Source: Natrarchaeobius oligotrophus (GTDB lineage Archaea > Halobacteriota > Halobacteria > Halobacteriales > Natrialbaceae). From it: 64,000 bases of DNA. Shown in pieces: positions 8,792 to 17,507 of this stretch. Each line of letters begins with the position of its first letter. Position 1 is the stretch's first letter. The notes under the pieces are model-generated. The model had not been told where the DNA came from, made no database searches, and saw only the letters and a list, made by a program, of their open reading frames with translations. Location: positions 186,001 to 250,000 of the forward strand of contig NZ_REFZ01000006.1 in assembly GCF_003841465.1 (NCBI RefSeq). The letters are read 5' to 3'. The position numbers and the translations under genes were made by a program.

Positions 8792-8906
8792 GCTCGCCCC
8801 TTCGAACGCTGGCGGTATAACCGTTCGTTACCGTCGTCAGGAACCGAGACCGCACGAGCCGTCCGGCTCGGGCCCGCGTCGACCGCGCGTCGAATCCGGA
8901 CCCGCG

Positions 8907-9116
8907 TCATCGAGTTCGTCTCGGATCGTCGCTCGAGCCGAGCAGGATGCGGTAGACGACGTAGCCGATCAACAGAGCGAACGCGAGCGTCGCGACGGTC
9001 TCCGCGAACCAGATCGCGGCGTACAGCGCGCGCGTGAGTATTCGGATGACGACGATGCCACCGAAGATGGCGGCGACGAACGCGAGTCCGCCGAGGGCCG
9101 CCCCGATGCGTTCCAT
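8907..9116 (-). CDS. Small two-helix membrane protein
   Basis: The 69-residue protein starts MERIGAALGGLAFVAAIFGG and has hydrophobic segments at about 7-27 and 39-59, ending in a charged SSDDPRRTR tail. Its start is 147 bases from the divergent rpa1 start. No family is recognised. Membrane proteins of this size are common beside housekeeping genes in haloarchaea. Confidence 0.65.
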   Translation of the reverse strand: MERIGAALGGLAFVAAIFGGIVVIRILTRALYAAIWFAETVATLAFALLIGYVVYRILLGSSDDPRRTR

Positions 9117-9231
9117 ACGTCAAATTTCGACGACGCGAAGATGAATCTGGCGCACGACGATCGGCCAGCCTCGGCCGGCGACGCGGCCGCTCGGCCGTCG
9201 GGGGTCTCTCACGGGCGACACGGTGCGGGAA

Positions 9232-9240
9232 CGCTTTTGA
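9232..9240 (+). promoter_or_regulatory. TATA-like box of the rpa1 operon
   Basis: The element cgcttttga is centred about 27-28 bases before the ATG at 9264, consistent with a leaderless transcript of rpa1-rpap1-phosphoesterase. Confidence 0.45.
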
Positions 9241-9263
9241 GGACCCCACCCGAAAACCGAGTG

Positions 9264-10571
9264 ATGGAACTCGACAATCATGCCGAGGATCTCGCCTCCG
9301 ACCTCGGTGTCGACAAAGAGGAGGTCAAATCCGACCTGCAGAACCTGGTGGAGTACAGCGTCCCCATCGACGAGGCCAAACAGAGCCTTCGCCGGAAGTA
9401 CGGCGACGGCTCGAGCGGCGGAAGCGGAACGCCTTCGGCCAAAGACGTCGCGGAGATCGACCCCGACGACGGCAACGTCACGGTCACCGGCGTCGTGCTG
9501 ACGGCCGGCGAGCGCTCGATCCGCTACCAGGGCGACGACCACGTCATCGTCGAGGGGCGGATCGCCGACGACACCGGCGTCATCGACTACACCGCCTGGG
9601 AGGACTTCGGCCTCGAGCCGGGAGATACCATTACGGCGGGCAACGCGAGCGTCCGCGAGTGGGACGGCGAACCCGAACTCAATCTCGGCGAGAGCACGTC
9701 GCTTTCGTTCGAGGAAACGCCGCTCGACGTGCCGTACGAGATCGGCGGCGAAGCCCAGCTCGCGGAGCTACGAACCGGCGATCGCGCCGTCACGGTCGAA
9801 GCGTCGGTCCTCGAGTGCGAACGCCGCACCATCGACGGACGCGACGGCGAAACCGAGATTTTGAGCGGCGTCTTCGGGGACGAGAGCGGCCGCCTTCCCT
9901 TCACGAACTGGGAACCGACACCGGAAATCGAAGCGGGCGGCTCCGTCCGGATCGAAAACGCCTACGTAAAGGAGTTCCGGGGCGTCCCCGAGGTCAACGT
10001 CTCGACGTTTTCGACCGTCACCGAACTCGACCGCGCCATCGACGTCGGCGCGGACGCGACCTCGATGGCGATCGGCGAAGCCGTCCGAACCGGCGGCATT
10101 TACGACGTCGAGGTCGTCGGAAACCTCATCGCCGTCCGCGACGGTTCGGGGCTCATCCAGCGCTGTCCCGAGTGCTACCGGGTGACCCAGAAGGGCCAGT
10201 GTCGAACCCACGGCGAGGTCGACGCCGTCGACGACCTCCGGGTGAAGGCGATCCTTGACGACGGAACCGGCACCGTCACCGTCGTCCTGGACGACGAACT
10301 CACCCAGCGGGTCTACGGCGGGACGCTCGAGGACGCCCTCGAGCAGGCTCGCGACGCGATGGATCAGGAGGTCGTCGCCGACACGATTCGCGAACGGATC
10401 GTCGGACGGGAGTACCGCGTGCGCGGTCACCTCACGGTCGACGACTACGGCGCGAACCTCGACGCCGAAACGTTCGAAGAGAACGACGACGACCCGGTCG
10501 AACGGGCGACGGCGTTCCTCGAGGCGGTCGGAGCGTCCGACGAGACCGAGCGGACGGAGGTGGACGCATGA
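9264..10571 (+). CDS. rpa1: Replication protein A, single-stranded DNA-binding protein
   Basis: The 435-residue protein binds single-stranded DNA in replication, repair and recombination. After an N-terminal helical segment and a Gly/Ser linker, three OB-fold-like regions follow at about 70-165, 175-270 and 290-400. The third carries a zinc-ribbon: Cys301, Cys304, Cys313 and His316 (CPEC...CRTH). Architecture and operon partners match the Haloferax rpa1-rpap1-rpe operon. The ATG at 9264 is chosen over a far longer open frame because the acidic haloarchaeal sequence and a TATA-like box begin there. The stop overlaps the rpap1 start by 4 bases (ATGA). Confidence 0.93.
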   Translation: MELDNHAEDLASDLGVDKEEVKSDLQNLVEYSVPIDEAKQSLRRKYGDGSSGGSGTPSAKDVAEIDPDDGNVTVTGVVLTAGERSIRYQGDDHVIVEGRIADDTGVIDYTAWEDFGLEPGDTITAGNASVREWDGEPELNLGESTSLSFEETPLDVPYEIGGEAQLAELRTGDRAVTVEASVLECERRTIDGRDGETEILSGVFGDESGRLPFTNWEPTPEIEAGGSVRIENAYVKEFRGVPEVNVSTFSTVTELDRAIDVGADATSMAIGEAVRTGGIYDVEVVGNLIAVRDGSGLIQRCPECYRVTQKGQCRTHGEVDAVDDLRVKAILDDGTGTVTVVLDDELTQRVYGGTLEDALEQARDAMDQEVVADTIRERIVGREYRVRGHLTVDDYGANLDAETFEENDDDPVERATAFLEAVGASDETERTEVDA

Positions 10572-12292
10572 GCTCGAACGACGGTGACGAGGAGATTCCG
10601 GGCCGGGAGATCGCATACCGGCTCCTGGCGGCCGAGTACGACGACGCGTCCCTGTCCTACGCCGAGAGCGACGAGGAGCGCGCCCCCAACTACGTGATCG
10701 CGCCGACCGGCGCGCGCGTCAATCGCCTGTTCGTCGTCGGGACGCTCACCGAGGTCACGCCGGTCAACGACGAGATGGTTCGCGCGCGCGTCGTCGATCC
10801 GACCGGCGCGTTCGTCGTTTACGCCGGCCAGTACCAGCCCGACGAACTCGCGTTCCTCGAGGGGATCGAGCCGCCCGCGTTCGTCGCGGTGACCGGCAAA
10901 GCGCGGACGTTTCAGCCCGACGACTCCGATCGAGTGTACACTTCCATCCGCCCCGAAAGCATCGCCACCGTCGACGCAGACACCCGCGATCGGTGGGTCG
11001 TCAGCGCGGCCGAACGGACGCTCGACCGCGTCGGCACCTACGCCGGTGCCGCCGAACTCGAGGCGCGCGGCGACGACCTGAGCGCGGCGCTCGAGGAAGC
11101 CGGCGTCGACTCGCCGCTCGCGTCGGGGACCGCGCTCGCGCTGGACCACTACGAGACGACGCCGTCGTACCTCGCGGCGCTTCGAACCTGTGCGATAGAG
11201 GCCGTCGAGGTCGTCGCCGGCGACCGCGACCAGGTATCGGGCGTCGACGTCGCCCCCGACGAGTCGGTCGACGGGCGAGCGACGTTCTCCTCGCTAGCCG
11301 ACCTCGGCGACGGCGAACTCGAGACCGTCGGGGACGCCGTGTCCGGCTCGGACGAGTCGCACGAGCCCGAGCGTTCGGTCGCAGCCACCGCGACGAGCGA
11401 CGACGTCGGCGGTGCGTCCGAAGACATCGCTTCGACGAGCACCGACGCCGGATCCGAGGCGGAATCGAGTTCGGCGTCGGCCGACGCGGAGACGACGACT
11501 GATGCAGAATCGATCGCACCCGACGCCGATCTCGACGGAGCGACCGACTCGGACAGCGGAACCGACGCGAGCAGCGCGGAGTCCCCAGCGGAGTCGACGT
11601 TCGACGAGGCGGTCGAATCCGACGGCTCCGACGACGATGACGGTGACCTCGACGATCTCGCGGCCGGCGACGTCGGCGCGGAGATGTACGAGATGGGCGA
11701 CGACGAACGCGAGCGACTCGAGGCGGAGTTCGGCGCGGAGTTCACGACCGGCACCGAAGTCGACGACCCCGGCGAGTCGTCCATCGCCGACTCGTCGTCG
11801 GAATCCGACGACGACCTCGGCGCACCGCCGTCGTCCCGGCTCGAGGATTCCGATCCGCAGGCGGATTCGGAGACCGACGACGCCGGCGAGCCGAGCGGTG
11901 ACGGTATCGACGCCGACGGCGTGGCGGACGCCGACTCGACCGGGGTCGATTCCGACGACGCCGATTCGGGCGACGGCGACGACCTCGAGGCCGTCGTCGA
12001 CGAGACGGCGGAGGGCGCGGTCGAGTCCGAAGACGAAGGCGAAGACGAGGTGGCCGAAGACGCGGACGAACCGGACGAAAGCGAGCCGACGGCCGACGTC
12101 GACGTCGATGAGTACGTCGTCGAGACGATGCAGGAACTCGACGACGGCGACGGCGCGGATCGGACGGCGCTGATCGAAGCCGTCGTCGACGACCTCGGCG
12201 TCTCCGAAGACGAGGTCGAGGATGCGATTCAGGACGCGCTCATGGGCGGACAGTGTTACGAGCCCGACGACGAGACGCTGAAGGCGATCTGA
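10568..12292 (+). CDS. rpap1: RPA-associated protein (RPAP1)
   Basis: The 574-residue partner of RPA1 is a COG3390-type protein. The N-terminal 200 residues are folded: REIAYRLLAAEYDDA, an OB-like NRLFVVGTLTEV region with VVDPTGAFVVYAG, then helices to about residue 215. Residues about 220-515 are an extremely acidic Asp/Glu/Ser/Ala-rich, probably disordered linker. The last 60 residues (VVETMQELDDGDGADRTALIEA) form a conserved helical or winged-helix-like C-terminal domain. In Haloferax the RPAP proteins co-purify with their RPA. Translation is probably coupled to rpa1 by the ATGA overlap. Confidence 0.9.
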   Translation: MSSNDGDEEIPGREIAYRLLAAEYDDASLSYAESDEERAPNYVIAPTGARVNRLFVVGTLTEVTPVNDEMVRARVVDPTGAFVVYAGQYQPDELAFLEGIEPPAFVAVTGKARTFQPDDSDRVYTSIRPESIATVDADTRDRWVVSAAERTLDRVGTYAGAAELEARGDDLSAALEEAGVDSPLASGTALALDHYETTPSYLAALRTCAIEAVEVVAGDRDQVSGVDVAPDESVDGRATFSSLADLGDGELETVGDAVSGSDESHEPERSVAATATSDDVGGASEDIASTSTDAGSEAESSSASADAETTTDAESIAPDADLDGATDSDSGTDASSAESPAESTFDEAVESDGSDDDDGDLDDLAAGDVGAEMYEMGDDERERLEAEFGAEFTTGTEVDDPGESSIADSSSESDDDLGAPPSSRLEDSDPQADSETDDAGEPSGDGIDADGVADADSTGVDSDDADSGDGDDLEAVVDETAEGAVESEDEGEDEVAEDADEPDESEPTADVDVDEYVVETMQELDDGDGADRTALIEAVVDDLGVSEDEVEDAIQDALMGGQCYEPDDETLKAI

Positions 12293-12301
12293 TCCCACCT
12301 G

Positions 12302-13096
12302 ATGTCGGACAACTCCGCCGGCGTACGCGTCGAACCGATCCCCGGCGAACCCGCGGCGACCGCGAGCGCAGACGGTCAGGTGCTGCTCCTGATCGCGGAT
12401 TACCACGCCGGCTACGAGGCCGGGCTGCGGTACGAACGCGGCGTCGACGTCCCGAGTCGCGCACCGGAGCGCCGGGAGCGACTCCTCGCGCTCGTCGACC
12501 GAACCGAGCCGGACCGACTGATCGTCCTCGGCGATCTGATGCACTCGATCGGCGACCCCGGTGGCGCCGAACGCGGCGAACTCGAGGTGCTGTTCGAGTC
12601 GCTCGCCGTCGACGTGACGGTCGCGAAGGGAAACCACGACGGGTTGATCGAAACGTGGCTCGGCGACGTGGACGGAGCCGCTGTCACCGTCACGTCCGGC
12701 GAGGGAACCGCGATCGGGAGGCTGGGTATCTGTCACGGGCACACCTGGCCAGCGCCGGCGGTCCTCGAAAGCGACGTCGTCTGCGTGGGTCACGAGCACC
12801 CGTGCGTTCGTCTCGAGGACGACGTCGGCGGCAGTCGCGTCGAACGGGCGTGGCTGCGCGGTCGGATCGATCCGGCTCCGTTTCGCGATCGAACCGGGTA
12901 CGGCGATCTCGCCTGGCTCGAGGGCTGCCGACCGCCCCGGCTGATCGTCTTCCCGGCGTTCAACGACCTCGTCGGCGGCACGTGGGTGAACGTTCCCGGC
13001 CAGTCGTTTCTCTCGCCGTTCGTTCCCGACGGGCTCGCCGACGGTCAAGCGTACCTGCTCGACGGAACCAGGCTTGGACCGTACGATTCGGTCTGA
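12302..13096 (+). CDS. rpe: Calcineurin-like metallophosphoesterase of the rpa1 operon
   Basis: The 264-residue protein has the five metallophosphoesterase blocks: D33-Y-H35, GD78LMH81, GN111H112D113, CHGH147 and GH164EH166. It starts 9 bases after rpap1. The same gene order in Haloferax names it the RPA-operon phosphoesterase. The substrate is unknown. A nuclease or nucleotide phosphatase role in single-strand DNA metabolism is an inference from context. It is the last gene before the liv cluster, which has its own promoter region. Confidence 0.88.
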   Translation: MSDNSAGVRVEPIPGEPAATASADGQVLLLIADYHAGYEAGLRYERGVDVPSRAPERRERLLALVDRTEPDRLIVLGDLMHSIGDPGGAERGELEVLFESLAVDVTVAKGNHDGLIETWLGDVDGAAVTVTSGEGTAIGRLGICHGHTWPAPAVLESDVVCVGHEHPCVRLEDDVGGSRVERAWLRGRIDPAPFRDRTGYGDLAWLEGCRPPRLIVFPAFNDLVGGTWVNVPGQSFLSPFVPDGLADGQAYLLDGTRLGPYDSV

Positions 13097-13240
13097 GACC
13101 GTTGCAGGGAGTCTATATTCCGACGGTTTCGTCCGCTATACTTAGTTTTCGCGGATCGATCAGACCGCGACTGCGGTCCGGTTTCACCATGTCAGATGTT
13201 GTCGTGAACTATTTCAACTCGCGGTGTAACACTCGGACGT

Positions 13241-14380
13241 ATGAGTACAGGGAACGGAAGGGATCGACTGTCGAACCTGACGGCACAGGAGGCTGTGGGT
13301 GGGATCCTGCTGCTCGGGATCGGAATTCTCGCTCTCGATCTGATTCGGTTGATCCTCCTCAACGAACTGCCGTTCGGACGACTGCTGTCTTACACGTGGA
13401 ACGGTATCGTGGACTCGCTGTACATCGGGCTCGCAGCGATCGGCCTGTCGATGACGTACAGTATCCTCCGATTCGCGAACTTCTCGCACGGCGATCTGAT
13501 AACGACCGGCGCGTTCTCCGGGTGGACGGTCGCGTACCTGATCGGCGGGATCGGCGTCGCGGACCTGAGCAGCCGCCTGCTGCTTCGAGCCGACGGCGGT
13601 GCCCAGCCCGGGGCGGTCGGAATGGACGTCCTGTCGGCGCCGCTGACGATCGTGCTCGGGCTGATCGTCGCCGCGCTCGTGACCATCCTCGTCGCGCTGC
13701 TCATCGATCGACTCGTGTACAGACGCCTCCGGGACGCCGGCGGTATTCCGCTGCTCATCGCGAGCGTCGGCGTCGCGCTCGCGCTGCGATATCTGATCGC
13801 GTTCGTCTACACGACCGACACGCGAATCGTCGTCGCGTCGCCGCCACAGCCGGAGCTGGCGGAGTTAGTTGCAATCGTCGGACTCGAGTTGCCGGCGTTT
13901 CTCGCCGAGCGGACGATCAATCTCCACGAGGCCACGCTCGTAATCTCCGCGCTCGCGCTGATCGTCGGCGTTCACCTGCTGTTGCAGTACACGAAACTCG
14001 GCAAGTCGATGCGGGCGATGTCCGACAACAAGGATCTGGCGCTCATCACCGGCATTCCGACCGAACGGGTCATCTTCGCGACGTGGGTGATCGGCTCCGG
14101 GCTGGCCGGGGTCGCCGGCTACCTGATCGTCCTCGACCGCGGCCAGATCACGATCAACCTGGGCTGGTTCCTCCTGCTGTTGATCTTCGCCGCGGTCATC
14201 CTCGGCGGCATCGGTTCGATCTACGGCGCGCTCGCGGGATCGCTCGTCATCGGGTTGACGATCAACCTCTCGCTCGTCTGGATTCCGTCGGACCTGAACG
14301 AGATCGCCGCGTTCACGCTGATGATCATCGTGTTGATCTTCAGGCCCGACGGCCTGTTTAGCGGGGTGGAAACCGCATGA
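13241..14380 (+). CDS. livH: Branched-chain amino acid ABC transporter permease LivH
   Basis: The 379-residue membrane protein has about eight to nine hydrophobic helices. The LivH-type signatures are GLSMTYSILRFANFSHGDL near residues 65-90 and, near the C-terminus, VILGGIGSIYGALAGSLVIGL, the cytoplasmic loop that contacts the ATPases. It forms the importer with LivM, LivG and LivF; the binding protein gene lies convergently at 17508. The long 5' region holds TATA-like elements near 13109 and 13136, implying a leader of roughly 75-100 bases. The stop overlaps livM by 4 bases. Confidence 0.93.
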   Translation: MSTGNGRDRLSNLTAQEAVGGILLLGIGILALDLIRLILLNELPFGRLLSYTWNGIVDSLYIGLAAIGLSMTYSILRFANFSHGDLITTGAFSGWTVAYLIGGIGVADLSSRLLLRADGGAQPGAVGMDVLSAPLTIVLGLIVAALVTILVALLIDRLVYRRLRDAGGIPLLIASVGVALALRYLIAFVYTTDTRIVVASPPQPELAELVAIVGLELPAFLAERTINLHEATLVISALALIVGVHLLLQYTKLGKSMRAMSDNKDLALITGIPTERVIFATWVIGSGLAGVAGYLIVLDRGQITINLGWFLLLLIFAAVILGGIGSIYGALAGSLVIGLTINLSLVWIPSDLNEIAAFTLMIIVLIFRPDGLFSGVETA

Positions 14381-15708
14381 GCGAAGCGCCCGATTCGAAC
14401 GACGGCGTGGCGGAAACCCCTGGCGAGCGAAGCGAGGCGACCGAACGACCGCAGTGGCTCTCCGATCTGTTGCTGATCGGTGGCATCGTCGCCGCGACGT
14501 ACGCCGCCTTCGGCGTGATCGGATTGCTAACCGGCGTCGGCCTCAACGAAACCGTCGGCTTCATGCGACAGGTGACGTTCTTCGCCGCCGTCTACGCGCT
14601 GGTCGTCCTCGCGCTGAACTTGCACTGGGGCTACACGGGACTGTTCAACATCGGCGTCGCCGGATTCATGGCCGTCGGCGTCTACACGATGGCGTTTCTA
14701 ACCGCATCGCCCGACGGTTCGCCCGCGGGGCTCGGATTGCCGATTCCGATCGGCGTCGTCGGCGGCATGATCGCCGCCGGCCTCGTCGGCCTGATCGCGG
14801 CGCTTCCCGCCCTCAGGGTCCGAGCCGACTACTTCGCCATCGTCACGCTCGGCCTCTCGGAAATCATCAGACTGTCGTTGCTGTCGGGATCACTCAGATC
14901 CGTCGAGATCGGTGACACGGAGTACGGTACCGGCGGCGGAAGCGGAATCAGCTACACGCCCGTCGACAGCGTGGTCCCGTGGCTACTCGAGCGTCCCGTC
15001 ATCGGCTTCGCCGGCGATCAGCTCTACGCGATCGGGCGGATGGTCGGCATTCAGTCGTCGATCATCGATGGCGGACTCTACACCGGCGTGTTGATCCTGT
15101 TCGTCATCACGTTTTACCTCCTGCTCACCCGAATCGCCTACTCGCCGTTCGGTCGCGTCCTCAAGGCGATCCGCGAGGACGAACTCGCCGCCCGATCGCT
15201 CGGAAAAAACACCGACCGCGTGAAGATCACCGTCTTCGTCGTCGGCTGCGCGCTGATGGGCCTCGCCGGCATCCTCTGGATGGGCAGCCAGAGTCGGGTC
15301 AATCCGGACAGCTTCATGCCGATCGTCACGTTCTACATCTTCGTCGCGCTGATCGTCGGCGGATCCGGATCGAACACGGGTAGTATCGTCGGAGCGTTCG
15401 CGTTCGCCGCCTTCCTCTGGCAGGGGCCGCGATTCATCAGGGCCATCGTCCGGGCCAACGTCGACGTTCGACCGCCACAGACGATCTACGACGCGGTCGT
15501 CGCACTCGGATCGGGGGACCCGCTTCCCTTCGTCGGTTACGTCATCGGAACGCTCGACGAACTCCGGTTCGTCCTCGTCGGCGTCGTCCTGATCCTGCTC
15601 ATGATCTGGAAGCCCGACGGATTGCTGGGTCACCGAAAGGAACTCGCGGCGGCGACGGACATCACGCGTCGCCCGACCGCGACCGACGGAGGTGAGCCCG
15701 ATGAGTGA
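14377..15708 (+). CDS. livM: Branched-chain amino acid ABC transporter permease LivM
   Basis: The 443-residue membrane protein has a charged 25-residue N-terminal extension, then about 9-10 helices. Diagnostic LivM segments are ALNLHWGYTGLFNIGVAGF, RADYFAIVTLGLSEIIRL and the later GRVLKAIREDELAARSLGK with KITVFVVGCALMGLAG. It pairs with LivH to form the channel. The ATG overlaps the livH stop. The 3' end overlaps livG by 8 bases, so the four genes form a translationally coupled operon. Confidence 0.93.
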   Translation: MSEAPDSNDGVAETPGERSEATERPQWLSDLLLIGGIVAATYAAFGVIGLLTGVGLNETVGFMRQVTFFAAVYALVVLALNLHWGYTGLFNIGVAGFMAVGVYTMAFLTASPDGSPAGLGLPIPIGVVGGMIAAGLVGLIAALPALRVRADYFAIVTLGLSEIIRLSLLSGSLRSVEIGDTEYGTGGGSGISYTPVDSVVPWLLERPVIGFAGDQLYAIGRMVGIQSSIIDGGLYTGVLILFVITFYLLLTRIAYSPFGRVLKAIREDELAARSLGKNTDRVKITVFVVGCALMGLAGILWMGSQSRVNPDSFMPIVTFYIFVALIVGGSGSNTGSIVGAFAFAAFLWQGPRFIRAIVRANVDVRPPQTIYDAVVALGSGDPLPFVGYVIGTLDELRFVLVGVVLILLMIWKPDGLLGHRKELAAATDITRRPTATDGGEPDE

Positions 15709-16576
15709 TACCACCGCAACCGCGGACGCGAACGTCGACTCCACGGAACGAGCGACGGAGAAATCGGACCGATCGGCCGACGAGACGCCTGACCGGCGAT
15801 CCGTCGACGAACCGATCCTCCGGGTGGAGAACCTCGAGAAGCGCTTCGGCGGTATCACCGCCGTCGACGGGGCGAGTTTCCAGGTCGAACGAGGCAGCAT
15901 CACCGGGCTGATCGGCCCGAACGGCGCCGGAAAGTCGACGACGTTCAACTGCATCACCGGCGTCCACACGCCCAACGACGGCGTCGTCGTCTTCGAAGGG
16001 ACGGACATCACGGGACGGGAGCCACACCAGGTCGCGAATCAGGGCCTGGTCAGGACGTTCCAGATCGCGCGCGAACTCCCCGAGATGACGGTCCTCGAAA
16101 ACATGATGCTCGCACCGAAAGACCAGCAGGGGGAGTCGCTGTGGCGGTCCGTCCTCCCGATCGTCCGCCGGGACGTCGTCGAACAGGAGCGGGAGATCCG
16201 AGATCGCGCCTGGGAGATGCTCGAGTTCTTCGAGATCGATCACCTCGCCGGGGAGTACGCCGGCAACCTCTCGGGCGGACAGCGAAAGCTGCTCGAGATG
16301 GCGCGAGCGCTGTTGACCGATCCCGAGATGCTGTTGCTGGACGAGCCGATGGCCGGCGTGAACCCGTCGCTCGAGAAGAAACTGCTCTCGCACATCCACG
16401 AGTTGCAGGATCGGGGCTACACGTTCCTGCTCGTCGAGCACGACATGGACGTCATTATGAACCACTGCGAACACGTCATCGTCATGCACCAGGGAGCCGT
16501 TCTCGCGGAGGGGACGCCGGAGGAGATCACCGCCAACGAAGACGTCATCGAAGCCTACCTCGGAGGTGACGTCTGA
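15701..16576 (+). CDS. livG: Branched-chain amino acid ABC transporter ATPase LivG
   Basis: The 291-residue ATPase has a charged Thr/Asp/Arg-rich N-terminal extension of about 40 residues that most LivG proteins lack. It then has Walker A GPNGAGKST, FNCITGVHTPNDG, signature LSGGQRKL and Walker B LLLDEPMAGVNP. The ATG at 15701 is chosen over a GTG at 15692 because a GGAGG-type ribosome-binding site at 15688-15692 has the right spacing for it. It ends with a 1-base overlap with livF. Confidence 0.93.
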   Translation: MSDTTATADANVDSTERATEKSDRSADETPDRRSVDEPILRVENLEKRFGGITAVDGASFQVERGSITGLIGPNGAGKSTTFNCITGVHTPNDGVVVFEGTDITGREPHQVANQGLVRTFQIARELPEMTVLENMMLAPKDQQGESLWRSVLPIVRRDVVEQEREIRDRAWEMLEFFEIDHLAGEYAGNLSGGQRKLLEMARALLTDPEMLLLDEPMAGVNPSLEKKLLSHIHELQDRGYTFLLVEHDMDVIMNHCEHVIVMHQGAVLAEGTPEEITANEDVIEAYLGGDV

Positions 16577-17280
16577 TGGCGTTGCTCGACGTTTCGGAAC
16601 TCGACGCGGGATACGGCGACCTCCAGATCCTCGAGGGGGTCGATCTCACCGTCGACGACGGGGAGTACGTCACCATCGTCGGCCCGAACGGTGCCGGAAA
16701 GTCGACCGTGATGAAGTCGATCTTCGGACTGACGAACTACATGGGTGGCTCGATCGTCTTCGACGGCAACGAGATCCACGGCTACCGTCCCGAGGATATC
16801 ATCCAGACCGGCGTCGGCTACGTCCCCCAGAACGACAACGTCTTCCCCTCGCTTTCGGTCATGGAAAACCTCGAGATGGGGGCGTACATTCTCGACGAGG
16901 TTCCCGAATCTCGCCTCGAGGCCGTCTTCGACCGGTTCCCGATCCTCGACGAGCGCAGAGAGCAGAAGGCGGGGACGATGAGCGGCGGCCAACAGCAGAT
17001 GCTCGCGATGGGACGTGCGCTCATGCTCGAGCCGAAGCTGCTCATGCTCGACGAGCCGAGCGCCGGACTCGCTCCCGACCTGGTCGACGACATGTTCGAC
17101 CGGATCGACGAGATCAACGACGATGGGACGGCGGTCCTCCTGGTCGAGCAAAACGCCAAAGAGGCGCTGCGTCGCTGCGATCGCGGCTACGTCCTCGTGC
17201 AGGGCCAGAATCGGTACGAGGACGACGGCGACGCGCTGCTCGGCGACGAGCAGGTTCGCCAGGACTTCCTCGGCGGCTGA
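16576..17280 (+). CDS. livF: Branched-chain amino acid ABC transporter ATPase LivF
   Basis: The 234-residue ATPase begins MALLDVSELDAGYGDLQILEGVDL. It has Walker A GPNGAGKST, VGYVPQNDNVFPSLSVMENLEMG, signature MSGGQQQML and Walker B LLMLDEPSAGLAP, followed by LLVEQNAKEALRRCDRGYVL, all typical of LivF. It is the last gene of the livHMGF operon and converges on the binding-protein gene after a 227-base spacer. Confidence 0.94.
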   Translation: MALLDVSELDAGYGDLQILEGVDLTVDDGEYVTIVGPNGAGKSTVMKSIFGLTNYMGGSIVFDGNEIHGYRPEDIIQTGVGYVPQNDNVFPSLSVMENLEMGAYILDEVPESRLEAVFDRFPILDERREQKAGTMSGGQQQMLAMGRALMLEPKLLMLDEPSAGLAPDLVDDMFDRIDEINDDGTAVLLVEQNAKEALRRCDRGYVLVQGQNRYEDDGDALLGDEQVRQDFLGG

Positions 17281-17507
17281 TTCGAGTGTCGTTCGGAACG
17301 CGCCGGTACCCGAACTCCGGCGTGTCGATCCGTCGCCAGGGACAGTCAACGCGATCGCCCAGATTCGAACGGACGGGGACTACTCGAGGGATTCGGAACC
17401 GGTCCGAGAATTTCAGAACCGCTCGAACGACTGCCGTCCGTCCGTTCGCGATCGGCGTTCCCGAGACGCCGCTCCCACCCGCTGTGACGAAAGATGACCG
17501 CGGTCGT

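Noticed and set aside
11294..13048. A 584-codon minus-strand open frame opposite rpap1 and the phosphoesterase gene
   Set aside because: It is the antisense of the Asp/Glu-rich rpap1 codons; high GC in third positions keeps the reverse frame open. No motifs were found.
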